DNA from: Opitutales bacterium
Lineage (GTDB): Bacteria; Verrucomicrobiota; Verrucomicrobiia; Opitutales; Intestinicryptomonadaceae
Length of the DNA stretch: 5,759 nt
NCBI GenBank assembly: GCA_021641325.1
Contig: JAJXPD010000142.1
Location: 1 to 5,759 of the forward strand
Reading direction: 5' to 3'
Below the pieces are notes generated by a model. The model was not told the DNA's origin. It saw only the letters and a list, made by a program, of their open reading frames with translations, and searched no databases. Shown piece by piece: positions 1 to 5,759 of this stretch. Position numbers and translations under genes: made by a program. Every line of letters starts with the position of its first letter. The first letter of the stretch is position 1.

Positions 1-18
1 AAATATTTCAAAGCGTAA

Positions 19-1323
19 ATGAAATCGCCTAGGGAACAAGACATAAGAAATTTCGTCGTTGCCAACGGCGCGGTTTCCTCGTCCGATGTAATGAAAGCAT
101 TTGGCGTATCAAAACCTACCGCAATAAAGCTTCTGAACAAACTTGCTTGCGTGGCAATAGGCAATTCGGTAAGCCGTTCATATACTTTGCCGAAGCCTGT
201 CGGGGCTGTCGGTTCGCAATGGAATTTGTATCGTGTAGACGAATCGGAGAATGTTGAAAGAATCGGCGTGCTCCATTCAACCAGTGCGGGCTTCTATCTT
301 GACGGAGACTATTCCGCATTCTTCGGGGATGAATTCAAAAACAAAATATTCCCGTCGCTTCCGTGGTTTTTATTTGAACACCGCCCACAGGGATTTGTAG
401 GCAGGAATATCGTCTACAACCTCAACAAAACTTTCGGCATCTCAAAAGAACTGAAATCATGGGGCGATTCGGACATTCTGGAATATGCCGTCCGCTTTGG
501 CGGCGACTTGGCGGGTTCTCTGATTTTGGGCGAAACCGCAAAATCGGCATTTTTGGCGGGCAACAATTTCTTTATCCCCGAATCGCGGCGCGAAGACGAA
601 TATCCCGAACTTGCGCTAAATGCGGTCTCGAACGGAGTTCCGCGTTCTTCCGCCGCAGGCGAGCAGCCGAAATTTTGCACAACAGTGCAGGGCAAAAACG
701 GAGAGTTTAGGAATGTTATCGTAAAATTTTCGGGTGAGACGACAAACGATATCAACTGCCGTTGGGCAGACCTGCTCATTGCAGAATACACCGCTTTGCA
801 AGTTCTAAAAAAATACGGATTCCCCGCCTCCAAAGCCGAACTTGTGTTTGCCAAGAATCGCGTATTCTTGGAATACTCGCGCATTGACCGAGTTGGCAGA
901 TACGGCAGACGCGGCACTAGTTCGCTTTCGGGAATCGATTCGGCGTTTATAGGGGCTTGCGGAGGCCCGTGGGCACAAGCAATGCGCAAAGGGGAAGCCT
1001 ATTTTCGCGCGGAAGACATTGAGCTTTCCGAACGCATTTACGATTTCGGACTTGCCATCGGCAACACCGATATGCATTTCGGCAACATCAGCTTTTACGT
1101 TGAACACGATTTGCCGTTTGCGCTCGCGCCAATCTACGATATGCTGCCTATGTTCTACGCACCGCTAAGCGACGGCACATTGCGTAATGAACCGTTGCAG
1201 TCCATTCCGCCAACGAAAGAATCGCGCGAGATGGCAAAAAACTTTTGGAAGTCAATCGCCGCAAATGCAAATGTAAGCGCATCTTTCAGGCGTATTGCCA
1301 AGCAAAATAACATGTTATATTAA
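19..1323 (+). CDS. yjjJ: HipA-family serine/threonine kinase, YjjJ type, with fused N-terminal HTH
   Basis: This is a 434-aa toxin-type protein kinase of the HipA superfamily. Residues about 5-45 form a winged helix-turn-helix, with a recognition helix around SKPTAIKLLNKL. The kinase part follows. Residues 210-219 (SSAAGEQPKF) match the glycine-rich loop. By alignment in my head, S211 corresponds to the autophosphorylated Ser150 of E. coli HipA. K236 in VIVKFS is the likely ATP-binding lysine. The catalytic loop GNTDMHFGN (348-356) supplies D351 and N356, and D374 in PIYDMLP is the likely metal ligand. All key residues are present, so the kinase should be active. The length is close to E. coli YjjJ, and the PQGF stretch near residue 123 also recalls that subfamily. 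Unlike hipBA loci, no separate HipB-like gene is seen in the window; the fused HTH may replace it. The start at 19 keeps the whole HTH, but no Shine-Dalgarno is visible in the 18 upstream bases. The substrate is unknown. Confidence 0.88.
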   Translation: MKSPREQDIRNFVVANGAVSSSDVMKAFGVSKPTAIKLLNKLACVAIGNSVSRSYTLPKPVGAVGSQWNLYRVDESENVERIGVLHSTSAGFYLDGDYSAFFGDEFKNKIFPSLPWFLFEHRPQGFVGRNIVYNLNKTFGISKELKSWGDSDILEYAVRFGGDLAGSLILGETAKSAFLAGNNFFIPESRREDEYPELALNAVSNGVPRSSAAGEQPKFCTTVQGKNGEFRNVIVKFSGETTNDINCRWADLLIAEYTALQVLKKYGFPASKAELVFAKNRVFLEYSRIDRVGRYGRRGTSSLSGIDSAFIGACGGPWAQAMRKGEAYFRAEDIELSERIYDFGLAIGNTDMHFGNISFYVEHDLPFALAPIYDMLPMFYAPLSDGTLRNEPLQSIPPTKESREMAKNFWKSIAANANVSASFRRIAKQNNMLY

Positions 1324-1420
1324 AAATTATATATCCAAATGTTGGGCTCAATCGCAAAAGCCTTACCCATCGTTTTTCATAGCGACAGATAAACTCGGGC
1401 AAATTTTTACTCCGTAAGAC

Positions 1421-1442
1421 ATAGCTTTGTAAGCTATTTTTT
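1421..1442 (+). terminator. Hairpin plus T-run abutting the start codon of the next gene (terminator or attenuator)
   Basis: A perfect 7-bp stem, ATAGCTT (1421-1427) with AAGCTAT (1431-1437), encloses a 3-base loop. The T-run starts at the last stem base and ends at 1442, directly before the ATG at 1443. The form is that of a small Rho-independent terminator on the + strand. It would end transcripts from the kinase gene, or act as an attenuator of the downstream operon. The stem is low in GC, so termination may be weak. On the opposite strand no T-run follows the stem. Confidence 0.45.
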
Positions 1443-1973
1443 ATGAGTAAAGAATATTACACATTAAGAGAACTAATAGACAATAACGGCGGGCTTTTGA
1501 ATGACGAAAGTCTGCATTTTATAACCAAGCACGGCTTGTTGTGCGAGCTATTGCTTTGCGACAATCGGCTTGGAGAGGAGGCGTTCTTGGCGTTGCCTGC
1601 GATGGGATATGCGCCAAACAGCAACGAGCTTGCGTGCTATCTTTATATGCGCGACGATCTCGATTGCAATATGATGTCGGCACTAAACCTGTCCGACGCA
1701 GTGATGTTGGAATTGCTGTGTCTTGACCTCTCGCTTTTGCCTGCGGTAAGGGCGAAGGGGTTATTTTGGCGAATCGACGAAGGTCAATTTGCGAGGATTT
1801 TCATCAACGCGTATCGCGCGGCGGAAAATACTGAACTTGTTACCGAGCTACAAAAGCGCGGGTGGAACTTTATGGACGCCGTAATTTTGGACTGTCCAGA
1901 AATAATCCCGACTCTCGAACGAATGGGGGCAGATTTAGAGCAGTCGCGCTATGCCGTATATCTTTCAAAGTAA
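1443..1973 (+). CDS. Hypothetical acidic helical protein, 176 aa, first gene of the ATPase operon
   Basis: I do not recognise a family. The protein is soluble, acidic and rich in leucine, with no signal peptide or membrane segment. It looks almost wholly alpha-helical. Two similar units near the C-terminus, ELVTELQKRGWNF (131-143) and EIIPTLERMGADL (153-165), resemble the second helix and turn of ankyrin repeats (the E-I-V-x-x-L-x-x-x-G-A-D pattern). Their spacing is 22 residues rather than 33, so this is at most a degenerate solenoid. Such a protein would more likely bind a partner than catalyse. The ATG at 1443 is the only usable start at this end: the frame has a TAG at 1422-1424 and no start codon between. 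There is no Shine-Dalgarno; the upstream bases are the arm and T-run of a hairpin. The gene lies 27 bases before the ATPase gene, on the same strand, so co-transcription is likely. Confidence 0.75.
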   Translation: MSKEYYTLRELIDNNGGLLNDESLHFITKHGLLCELLLCDNRLGEEAFLALPAMGYAPNSNELACYLYMRDDLDCNMMSALNLSDAVMLELLCLDLSLLPAVRAKGLFWRIDEGQFARIFINAYRAAENTELVTELQKRGWNFMDAVILDCPEIIPTLERMGADLEQSRYAVYLSK

Positions 1974-1984
1974 ATTTTGTGAGT

Positions 1985-1989
1985 AGGAG
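1985..1989 (+). promoter_or_regulatory. Ribosome binding site of the ATPase gene
   Basis: AGGAG lies 11 bases before the ATG at 2001. The spacing is longer than usual but the match is strong. It supports the start at 2001 and shows that the organism uses Shine-Dalgarno initiation, in contrast to the first gene of this operon. Confidence 0.6.
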
Positions 1990-2000
1990 ACATTTTCGAT

Positions 2001-3470
2001 ATGAAAGAAAATATTGTTTCTACAATCAAAACGAGCGCGGGAGAGTTGCAACTTTCCGAAGACGCACTCTGCAAACACACGATATTTATCGGAAGTACGG
2101 GCAGCGGAAAGACCACTTCGCTCAATATGCTTTTGCGCGATATCATCGGATATAACGCGAATGACGAAACGCAGAAAGTCGGCTTACTTGTCTTTGATTT
2201 GAAGGGCGACAACACGCTTTTCAAAATCCGAAAATGGGCGGAAGAATTCAGACGCGAGGAAGACGTAATAGACTATTGCGCCGACTCACCGTTCTACTTC
2301 GACCCGCTCGGCGGCTTGAACAGTTTTCGCAAAATTCCCGAATACGTCGAACGACTTTACAACATCTTTCCATTCCAGAGCAGTGAGGTCTATTGGGAAC
2401 AGTCGCTAAGGAAGCGGTTCAAAACAGTGCTGACTTATTGTTTGTTTCGGCACGGAAGGATGACGTTTAAACTGTTCTTGGACGAGCTTCGAGAGTTCAC
2501 AACGGCGGATTCGTCAAACAGTAATTGGCGCGACGTGATGGACTCGGTTGAGATGGTTTTGCGCGCGCTTGAAAAGAAGTCGAAAGGCGCAGTCGCCGAA
2601 TCATATGAAATTTTGCGCGAACTTTTAGAGAGCACGCGGGCGGGCGTTAACGAATGGCAACGTCTCGACCCTCGAACCAAGAGCAATGAGCTAAGCACGA
2701 TGACGAATTTGGTTTCGAACTTCGGCAACCCAATTACTAATGGGCACATTTTCGAGGGGAAGAGCAAGACGCGCTTGGACGTTGGCGAACTTGTGTGTTC
2801 GGGAAAGATTGTTGTGGCGAGCTTTGACGGTATTGCAAATAGACAGTCAGCGACGGCAATTTGTAAGCTTTTAAAGAGCGATGTCTATGGGTATATACAG
2901 ACGCGGCAAAATCCAAGCCGGCTTGCAGGAATTGTTATGGACGAATTTCCGCTTGTGGCTACCGATGGCGAAAACATCTCGGGCGATGGCTTCAATATGC
3001 AAACAATCCGCTCAAAGCGAGGCTTTGTGATTACCGCAACGCAGGGGCTTGTCGGGCTTGATTTATCAATAGGCGAACAAGCTCGCCGCAGGCTTATGAC
3101 AAACTTCAACAATGTCTTCATCTTCAAAAGCAATGAACGCGAAGTGCTCGAACTGGTTGATGACTTGAACTTTTGCGAGCCTCCACACGGCAAAATTGGG
3201 TTCGGGACTGATTCTCAACCTTACGAAAGACACGAACCAATAACGCTTGCCAATGCGCCCGCTGGTTGTGCTGCGATAAAGCTTGCCGACGGCTTTCAGT
3301 CGAACGGTCTTGTTGAAATCGAACGGCTCTATGTCGATGCGCCGCCAATGCCAGAAAGCAAGCGCGAATCGGAAATCGACAAATGCGCAAATGTTCTCCG
3401 CACCTACTTAAAGGCAATAGATTTTAACGCCTGCCTTAACGGTAAATTTTTAGACAAAGACGCTTTATAA
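2001..3470 (+). CDS. Soluble P-loop ATPase of the VirD4/TraG-HerA superfamily
   Basis: This 489-aa protein is a probable DNA-translocating ATPase. The Walker A motif GSTGSGKTT (31-39) sits close to the N-terminus, preceded by a short beta-rich lead that ends in KHTIFI, as in HerA and TraG-like proteins. VFDLKGD (64-70) and YFDPLGGLN (99-107) match conserved stretches after the P-loop in VirD4/TraG ATPases. Walker B is IVMDE (311-315), with D314 and E315 the likely metal and water-activating residues. TATQ (345-348) fits the sensor glutamine region, and RRR (362-364) followed by TNFNNVFIF fits the TraM-recognition-like segment. No transmembrane helices are present, whereas conjugative coupling proteins usually carry an N-terminal membrane anchor. 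Members of this superfamily form hexameric rings on DNA and act in conjugation, DNA repair and antiphage systems. The gene is third from the end of a tight four-gene set. Superfamily assignment is firm; the choice between VirD4/TraG and HerA branches, and the role, are inferred. Confidence 0.82.
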   Translation: MKENIVSTIKTSAGELQLSEDALCKHTIFIGSTGSGKTTSLNMLLRDIIGYNANDETQKVGLLVFDLKGDNTLFKIRKWAEEFRREEDVIDYCADSPFYFDPLGGLNSFRKIPEYVERLYNIFPFQSSEVYWEQSLRKRFKTVLTYCLFRHGRMTFKLFLDELREFTTADSSNSNWRDVMDSVEMVLRALEKKSKGAVAESYEILRELLESTRAGVNEWQRLDPRTKSNELSTMTNLVSNFGNPITNGHIFEGKSKTRLDVGELVCSGKIVVASFDGIANRQSATAICKLLKSDVYGYIQTRQNPSRLAGIVMDEFPLVATDGENISGDGFNMQTIRSKRGFVITATQGLVGLDLSIGEQARRRLMTNFNNVFIFKSNEREVLELVDDLNFCEPPHGKIGFGTDSQPYERHEPITLANAPAGCAAIKLADGFQSNGLVEIERLYVDAPPMPESKRESEIDKCANVLRTYLKAIDFNACLNGKFLDKDAL

Positions 3471-3473
3471 TCT

Positions 3474-3647
3474 ATGAAATCTCATCATTCAAAATCATTT
3501 TCGCGATACCTGCGCGAAGTCAAAATCAGATACAAACGCGAGTCGGCAAAGCAAAGTTTTGTTGTAGCTTGCGAACATTGCAATCTGCCGATTCTCCACA
3601 CGGCAAGGCTGCTCGCCAACAAACAACTCTCATATGAAAGGAACTAA
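3474..3647 (+). CDS. Small basic CxxC protein, 57 aa
   Basis: This short gene starts three bases after the stop codon of the ATPase gene and ends one base before the likely start of the next gene. It fills the space between them exactly. The product begins MKSHHSKSFSRYLREVKIRY, is strongly basic in its first half, and carries one CxxC (C33 and C36 in ACEHCNLPI) with a histidine at 42. A single CxxC could bind half a zinc site, complete a site with a partner or dimer, or act in redox; none is proven. The basic N-terminus suits nucleic-acid binding. No Shine-Dalgarno is visible in front of the ATG, so translation probably depends on ribosomes finishing the ATPase gene. I recognise no family. 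The main support is the exact end-to-end packing and the uninterrupted frame. Confidence 0.62.
   Translation: MKSHHSKSFSRYLREVKIRYKRESAKQSFVVACEHCNLPILHTARLLANKQLSYERN
3637..3643 (+). promoter_or_regulatory. Ribosome binding site that decides the start of the 143-aa gene
   Basis: AAAGGAA, inside the last codons of the 57-aa gene, ends five bases before the ATG at 3649. An in-frame ATG at 3634 lies before this site and has no comparable site of its own, so 3649 is the preferred start. Confidence 0.6.
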
Positions 3648-3648
3648 A

Positions 3649-4080
3649 ATGAACGAAAAACTTTTTCACGCTCACAAAGACACGCATAACCCGAACAATC
3701 CATATCCCGAGTTTGTCCGCCAAGCCGCCAAGCGCACGAAAGTGCCGATTGAACTTTTGACGCGTAAGAAATATTGCGGGAATTCCGCCAACGGCAAAGG
3801 TGACGACCACCATATTTTAGACAAATCGCTTTTCCCAAAGAAGGGGACGCCGACTATCAGCGTCTCAAAAGAAAAACACTTCGAGCTTCAATGCTTGCTC
3901 GCCCAAGCCACAACCCTACAAGGCTACTTGGACTACGAACAAGCCGTGAAAGCCGAATGCCCAGAAATCCAACTCCCCATCGCCCAAATCTACTGGCAAC
4001 GTATAGAATCTCTCCGAACCCCGTGGCGGATTAGATTGGCGGCATGGGCGAAGAAGATTTTTAGATTTTACACGTTGTAG
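3649..4080 (+). CDS. Hypothetical 143-aa protein with Cys/DDHH cluster, possibly HNH-like
   Basis: I do not recognise a family with certainty. The central part has KYCGNS (41-46), then GDDHHILDKSLFP (51-63), and a further histidine at 77 in a predicted helix next to C82. The DDHHI stretch with a following K-S resembles the first strand of HNH nucleases, where an Asp-His pair is followed by I-P-x-S. A cysteine ahead of it, as in C-x-x-C zinc-bearing HNH proteins, adds some weight. The usual middle asparagine and the second zinc CxxC are not evident, so a catalytic HNH is only a possibility. The N-terminus also has histidines at 7, 9 and 13. The C-terminus ends in a basic, aromatic helix. The start at 3649 is chosen over 3634 (148 aa) because of a good ribosome binding site. 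It is the last gene of the set and is followed by a hairpin. A metal-binding structural protein is an alternative. Confidence 0.7.
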   Translation: MNEKLFHAHKDTHNPNNPYPEFVRQAAKRTKVPIELLTRKKYCGNSANGKGDDHHILDKSLFPKKGTPTISVSKEKHFELQCLLAQATTLQGYLDYEQAVKAECPEIQLPIAQIYWQRIESLRTPWRIRLAAWAKKIFRFYTL

Positions 4081-4094
4081 GTAATTCGGAATGA

Positions 4095-4129
4095 ACCAAC
4101 CGACGGGCGAAAACCGCTCGCCGGTTGGT
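4095..4129. terminator. GC-rich hairpin between convergent genes, probable transcription end
   Basis: An inverted repeat of 8 bp, ACCAACCG (4095-4102) with CGGTTGGT (4122-4129), continues inward past one A-C mismatch with five more pairs (4104-4108 with 4116-4120, one G-T wobble). The loop is seven bases (4109-4115). It sits 14 bases after the stop at 4080 and 10 bases beyond the end of the res gene on the other strand. The place between convergent genes suggests a bidirectional terminator. No T-run follows on either strand, so it is not a classical intrinsic terminator. It may instead protect mRNA 3' ends or block read-through. Confidence 0.55.
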
Positions 4130-4139
4130 AACAGGGTTA

Positions 4140-5759
4140 CTACGCCATTACTTTGTCGATTAGCTCCTTGTAATTATTCACGAAGTCGTAGGTGATATCG
4201 CTTGGGCTGATTGCGGCAAAGTGTTTGCGGGCGCAGGAGATTTTTGCGTCTTCAACGCCGCGCAGGTTTAGGCTCGACATATCGCCTTTTGTTTCCGCCA
4301 CAAAGTAGATATGCTTTGCTTTGCCTTCCTTGAAAACTATTGCCCAGTCGGGGCTGTAATTGCCGACGGGCGTGTTTATATAAAAGCTCTTGGGCAGCTT
4401 TGCATAGAGAACAACATCGCCCTTAATTTCAAATTCCTGCGCAAAATTCTTTTCGATAGAAGAATCGTAAATAAGGTAGTCGTAAAGGTGGTGCGGCGTT
4501 TCCATCGCATTCACATTCAGCCTGCCTTTTAGCGTAGGTTCTGTGAAAATGCTCGTGTCGTATTTTGCGTCGATTTTATTGTAAACAATATGCTGAACAA
4601 TAACCGTTGCTTTTTGCTCGTTGATTATCCGCGAAGCGCGCATTATGAAGTCTTCGGGGTTAATTTTGAACATATCGAACTTTTCGGGCAGAATGCCCCG
4701 CAGAATTTCGACAATGGTTTTGCGCGTAAGCCCCGTTTCGGCGACGATTCTCCCGATAAGGTCGTAGCGGACATTTGCGAATTCGTTATCACTTGAAGCA
4801 AATTTTGTTTCGGATTTTGTAGCCGTGAAAGCCTCGTTGTTTTCGAGAGCTTCGCGCGAATCAATCTTTGCCATCGAACCTTCGGTTATCGTGAAATACC
4901 GCTGCCCTACAAACAACTCTTTATTCAAGTGCTCGATTGATTTTGCGACAAGCTCCGACGTATCGAAATCAACACAGTAGGCACTTTTTGCCGAAATTTT
5001 TGCCCACAACGCCTTGAACTCTTTGCTGGCGATTTTGTTTTCGTTTATTCGAGCTACAACATTGTTTGCGGCGGCGTTTTCCGCCTTAATTTTGCTTGGG
5101 TCGTAAATGTTGTCTAAAACTTTCACGATTGTTTCGGCAAGCGGTTTTAACTGCTCGGGCAGTATAAAACGCTGGGCTGCTTTGTCGTCGTAATACTTGG
5201 CTGTAAGGGTGTTTTTGTCGTCTATGTAGTCGTTTTTTATAAGGCTGTGGCAGATTGCGTTTGCCTGTTCTTCCGTAATTGCGCATTCCGTGCCGTCGGG
5301 AAGACGGGCAATTTTGCCGACGAAAATTTTTGCCTCAACCTTGCAGGGGCGGTCGGAAACGGCTTCGGCATATTCTGTTTGAAGCGAGCTTGCGAATTTT
5401 TCGTATGATTCGCTTGCAATGACTGTAAGCACGTTGACGTTGTGAACATCTGAGCCGAGGGCGTTTGCGTCCATACGCTCGCCGTTTTGGTTCACACACA
5501 AGCGCAATCCGCGGCCGACTTCCTGCCTTTTGCGGATTTCCGCCAAACTTTGTTTTAGCGTGCAGATTTGAAAAACATTGGGGTTGTCCCAGCCCTCGCG
5601 CAACGCAGAGTGCGAGAATATAAAGCGCACGGGTTCGTTTAAATCGAGCAGCCTTTCCTTGTTTTTCATGATAAGGTCGTAGGCGTCAACGTCGTTTGAA
5701 ATTTTGGCTTTTCTGTCTTCCTTAACGTCGCTGTCTACAAAGTGCTTGCTTTTTTTGTC
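4140..5759 (-). CDS. res: Type III restriction endonuclease Res subunit, C-terminal 539 residues (partial)
   Basis: This is the restriction subunit of a type III restriction-modification system, which uses ATP to move along DNA and cut beside methylation-target sites. The frame is open from the window edge (5759) to a TAG at 4140-4142, so the ATG at 5669 is internal. The 30 residues before it belong to the protein. Counting from the edge, SHSALREGWDNP (49-60) is helicase motif V and RKRQEVGRGLRL (76-87) is motif VI, both in wording typical of type III Res proteins. A long spacer domain follows. The nuclease domain of PD-(D/E)xK type comes last: E436 in SSIEKNF, D471 in SPDW, and E489 with K491 in AETKG. 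All catalytic residues are present. Family members are roughly 900-1,000 aa, so about 400 residues, including Walker A and the DEAD-like motif, lie to the right. A mod methylase gene would be expected upstream, also outside the window. Confidence 0.93.
   Translation of the reverse strand, partial: DKKSKHFVDSDVKEDRKAKISNDVDAYDLIMKNKERLLDLNEPVRFIFSHSALREGWDNPNVFQICTLKQSLAEIRKRQEVGRGLRLCVNQNGERMDANALGSDVHNVNVLTVIASESYEKFASSLQTEYAEAVSDRPCKVEAKIFVGKIARLPDGTECAITEEQANAICHSLIKNDYIDDKNTLTAKYYDDKAAQRFILPEQLKPLAETIVKVLDNIYDPSKIKAENAAANNVVARINENKIASKEFKALWAKISAKSAYCVDFDTSELVAKSIEHLNKELFVGQRYFTITEGSMAKIDSREALENNEAFTATKSETKFASSDNEFANVRYDLIGRIVAETGLTRKTIVEILRGILPEKFDMFKINPEDFIMRASRIINEQKATVIVQHIVYNKIDAKYDTSIFTEPTLKGRLNVNAMETPHHLYDYLIYDSSIEKNFAQEFEIKGDVVLYAKLPKSFYINTPVGNYSPDWAIVFKEGKAKHIYFVAETKGDMSSLNLRGVEDAKISCARKHFAAISPSDITYDFVNNYKELIDKVMA

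Noticed and set aside
1..18. Six in-frame codons ending in TAA directly before the kinase start, a possible 3' end of an upstream gene
   Set aside because: Six codons carry no usable evidence; it fits a gene end abutting the ATG but could be chance.
414..989. Long open frame of 191 codons on the minus strand inside the kinase gene
   Set aside because: It lies wholly opposite a gene with intact kinase motifs, and its translation is low-complexity and serine/arginine-rich with no recognisable motif.
1338..1368. Weak inverted repeat GGGCT / AGCCT after the kinase gene as a terminator
   Set aside because: Only four pairs plus a wobble around an 11-base loop, with no T-run following.
3634..3648. 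ATG at 3634 as start of the 143-aa gene, adding five residues
   Set aside because: It lies before the AAAGGAA site that is well placed for 3649 and overlaps the 57-aa gene; 3649 fits better, although 3634 cannot be excluded.
3619..4920. A 12-base direct repeat, ACAAACAACTCT, at 3619-3630 and 4909-4920
   Set aside because: About one chance repeat of this length is expected in a window of this size, and both copies lie inside coding sequence with no flanking structure.
5667..5669. ATG at 5669 as the start of the restriction subunit
   Set aside because: The frame stays open to the window edge, and the upstream residues (ending SNDVDAYDLI) continue a conserved part of the helicase domain.

Overview
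The window is 5.8 kb of bacterial DNA of moderate GC content with tightly packed genes. Two starts have recognisable Shine-Dalgarno sites. The sequence does not let me name a genus. The content is typical of an accessory or defence island: a HipA-family kinase, a type III restriction subunit and an operon of mostly unrecognised genes built around a P-loop ATPase. No tRNA, rRNA, CRISPR array, transposase or integrase is visible.

Layout, left to right. Positions 19-1323 (+) encode a YjjJ-type HipA kinase, with an N-terminal helix-turn-helix domain fused to the kinase fold. A 119-bp gap follows. It ends in a small hairpin and T-run that touch the next start codon. Positions 1443-4080 (+) hold a compact four-gene set: a 176-aa acidic helical protein of unknown function; a 489-aa soluble ATPase of the VirD4/TraG-HerA superfamily; a 57-aa basic protein with one CxxC; and a 143-aa protein with a Cys/Asp-Asp-His-His cluster that weakly resembles an HNH nuclease core. 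The last three genes are separated by only 3 and 1 bases, so they are probably translated together. Positions 4081-4139 hold a GC-rich hairpin between convergent genes. Positions 4140-5759 (-) encode the C-terminal 539 residues of a type III restriction enzyme Res subunit. The gene runs off the right edge, and its N-terminal motor half (and probably a mod methylase gene) lies outside the window.

How they may work together: the res gene is the motor-nuclease part of a type III restriction-modification system. The four-gene set points toward it from the other side. A membrane-free DNA-pumping-type ATPase, with a possible nuclease and two small partners, fits an uncharacterised defence cassette. 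It would also fit a fragment of a mobile element. The defence reading is inference from gene order and motifs. The family calls for the kinase, the ATPase superfamily and the Res subunit come directly from conserved motifs.
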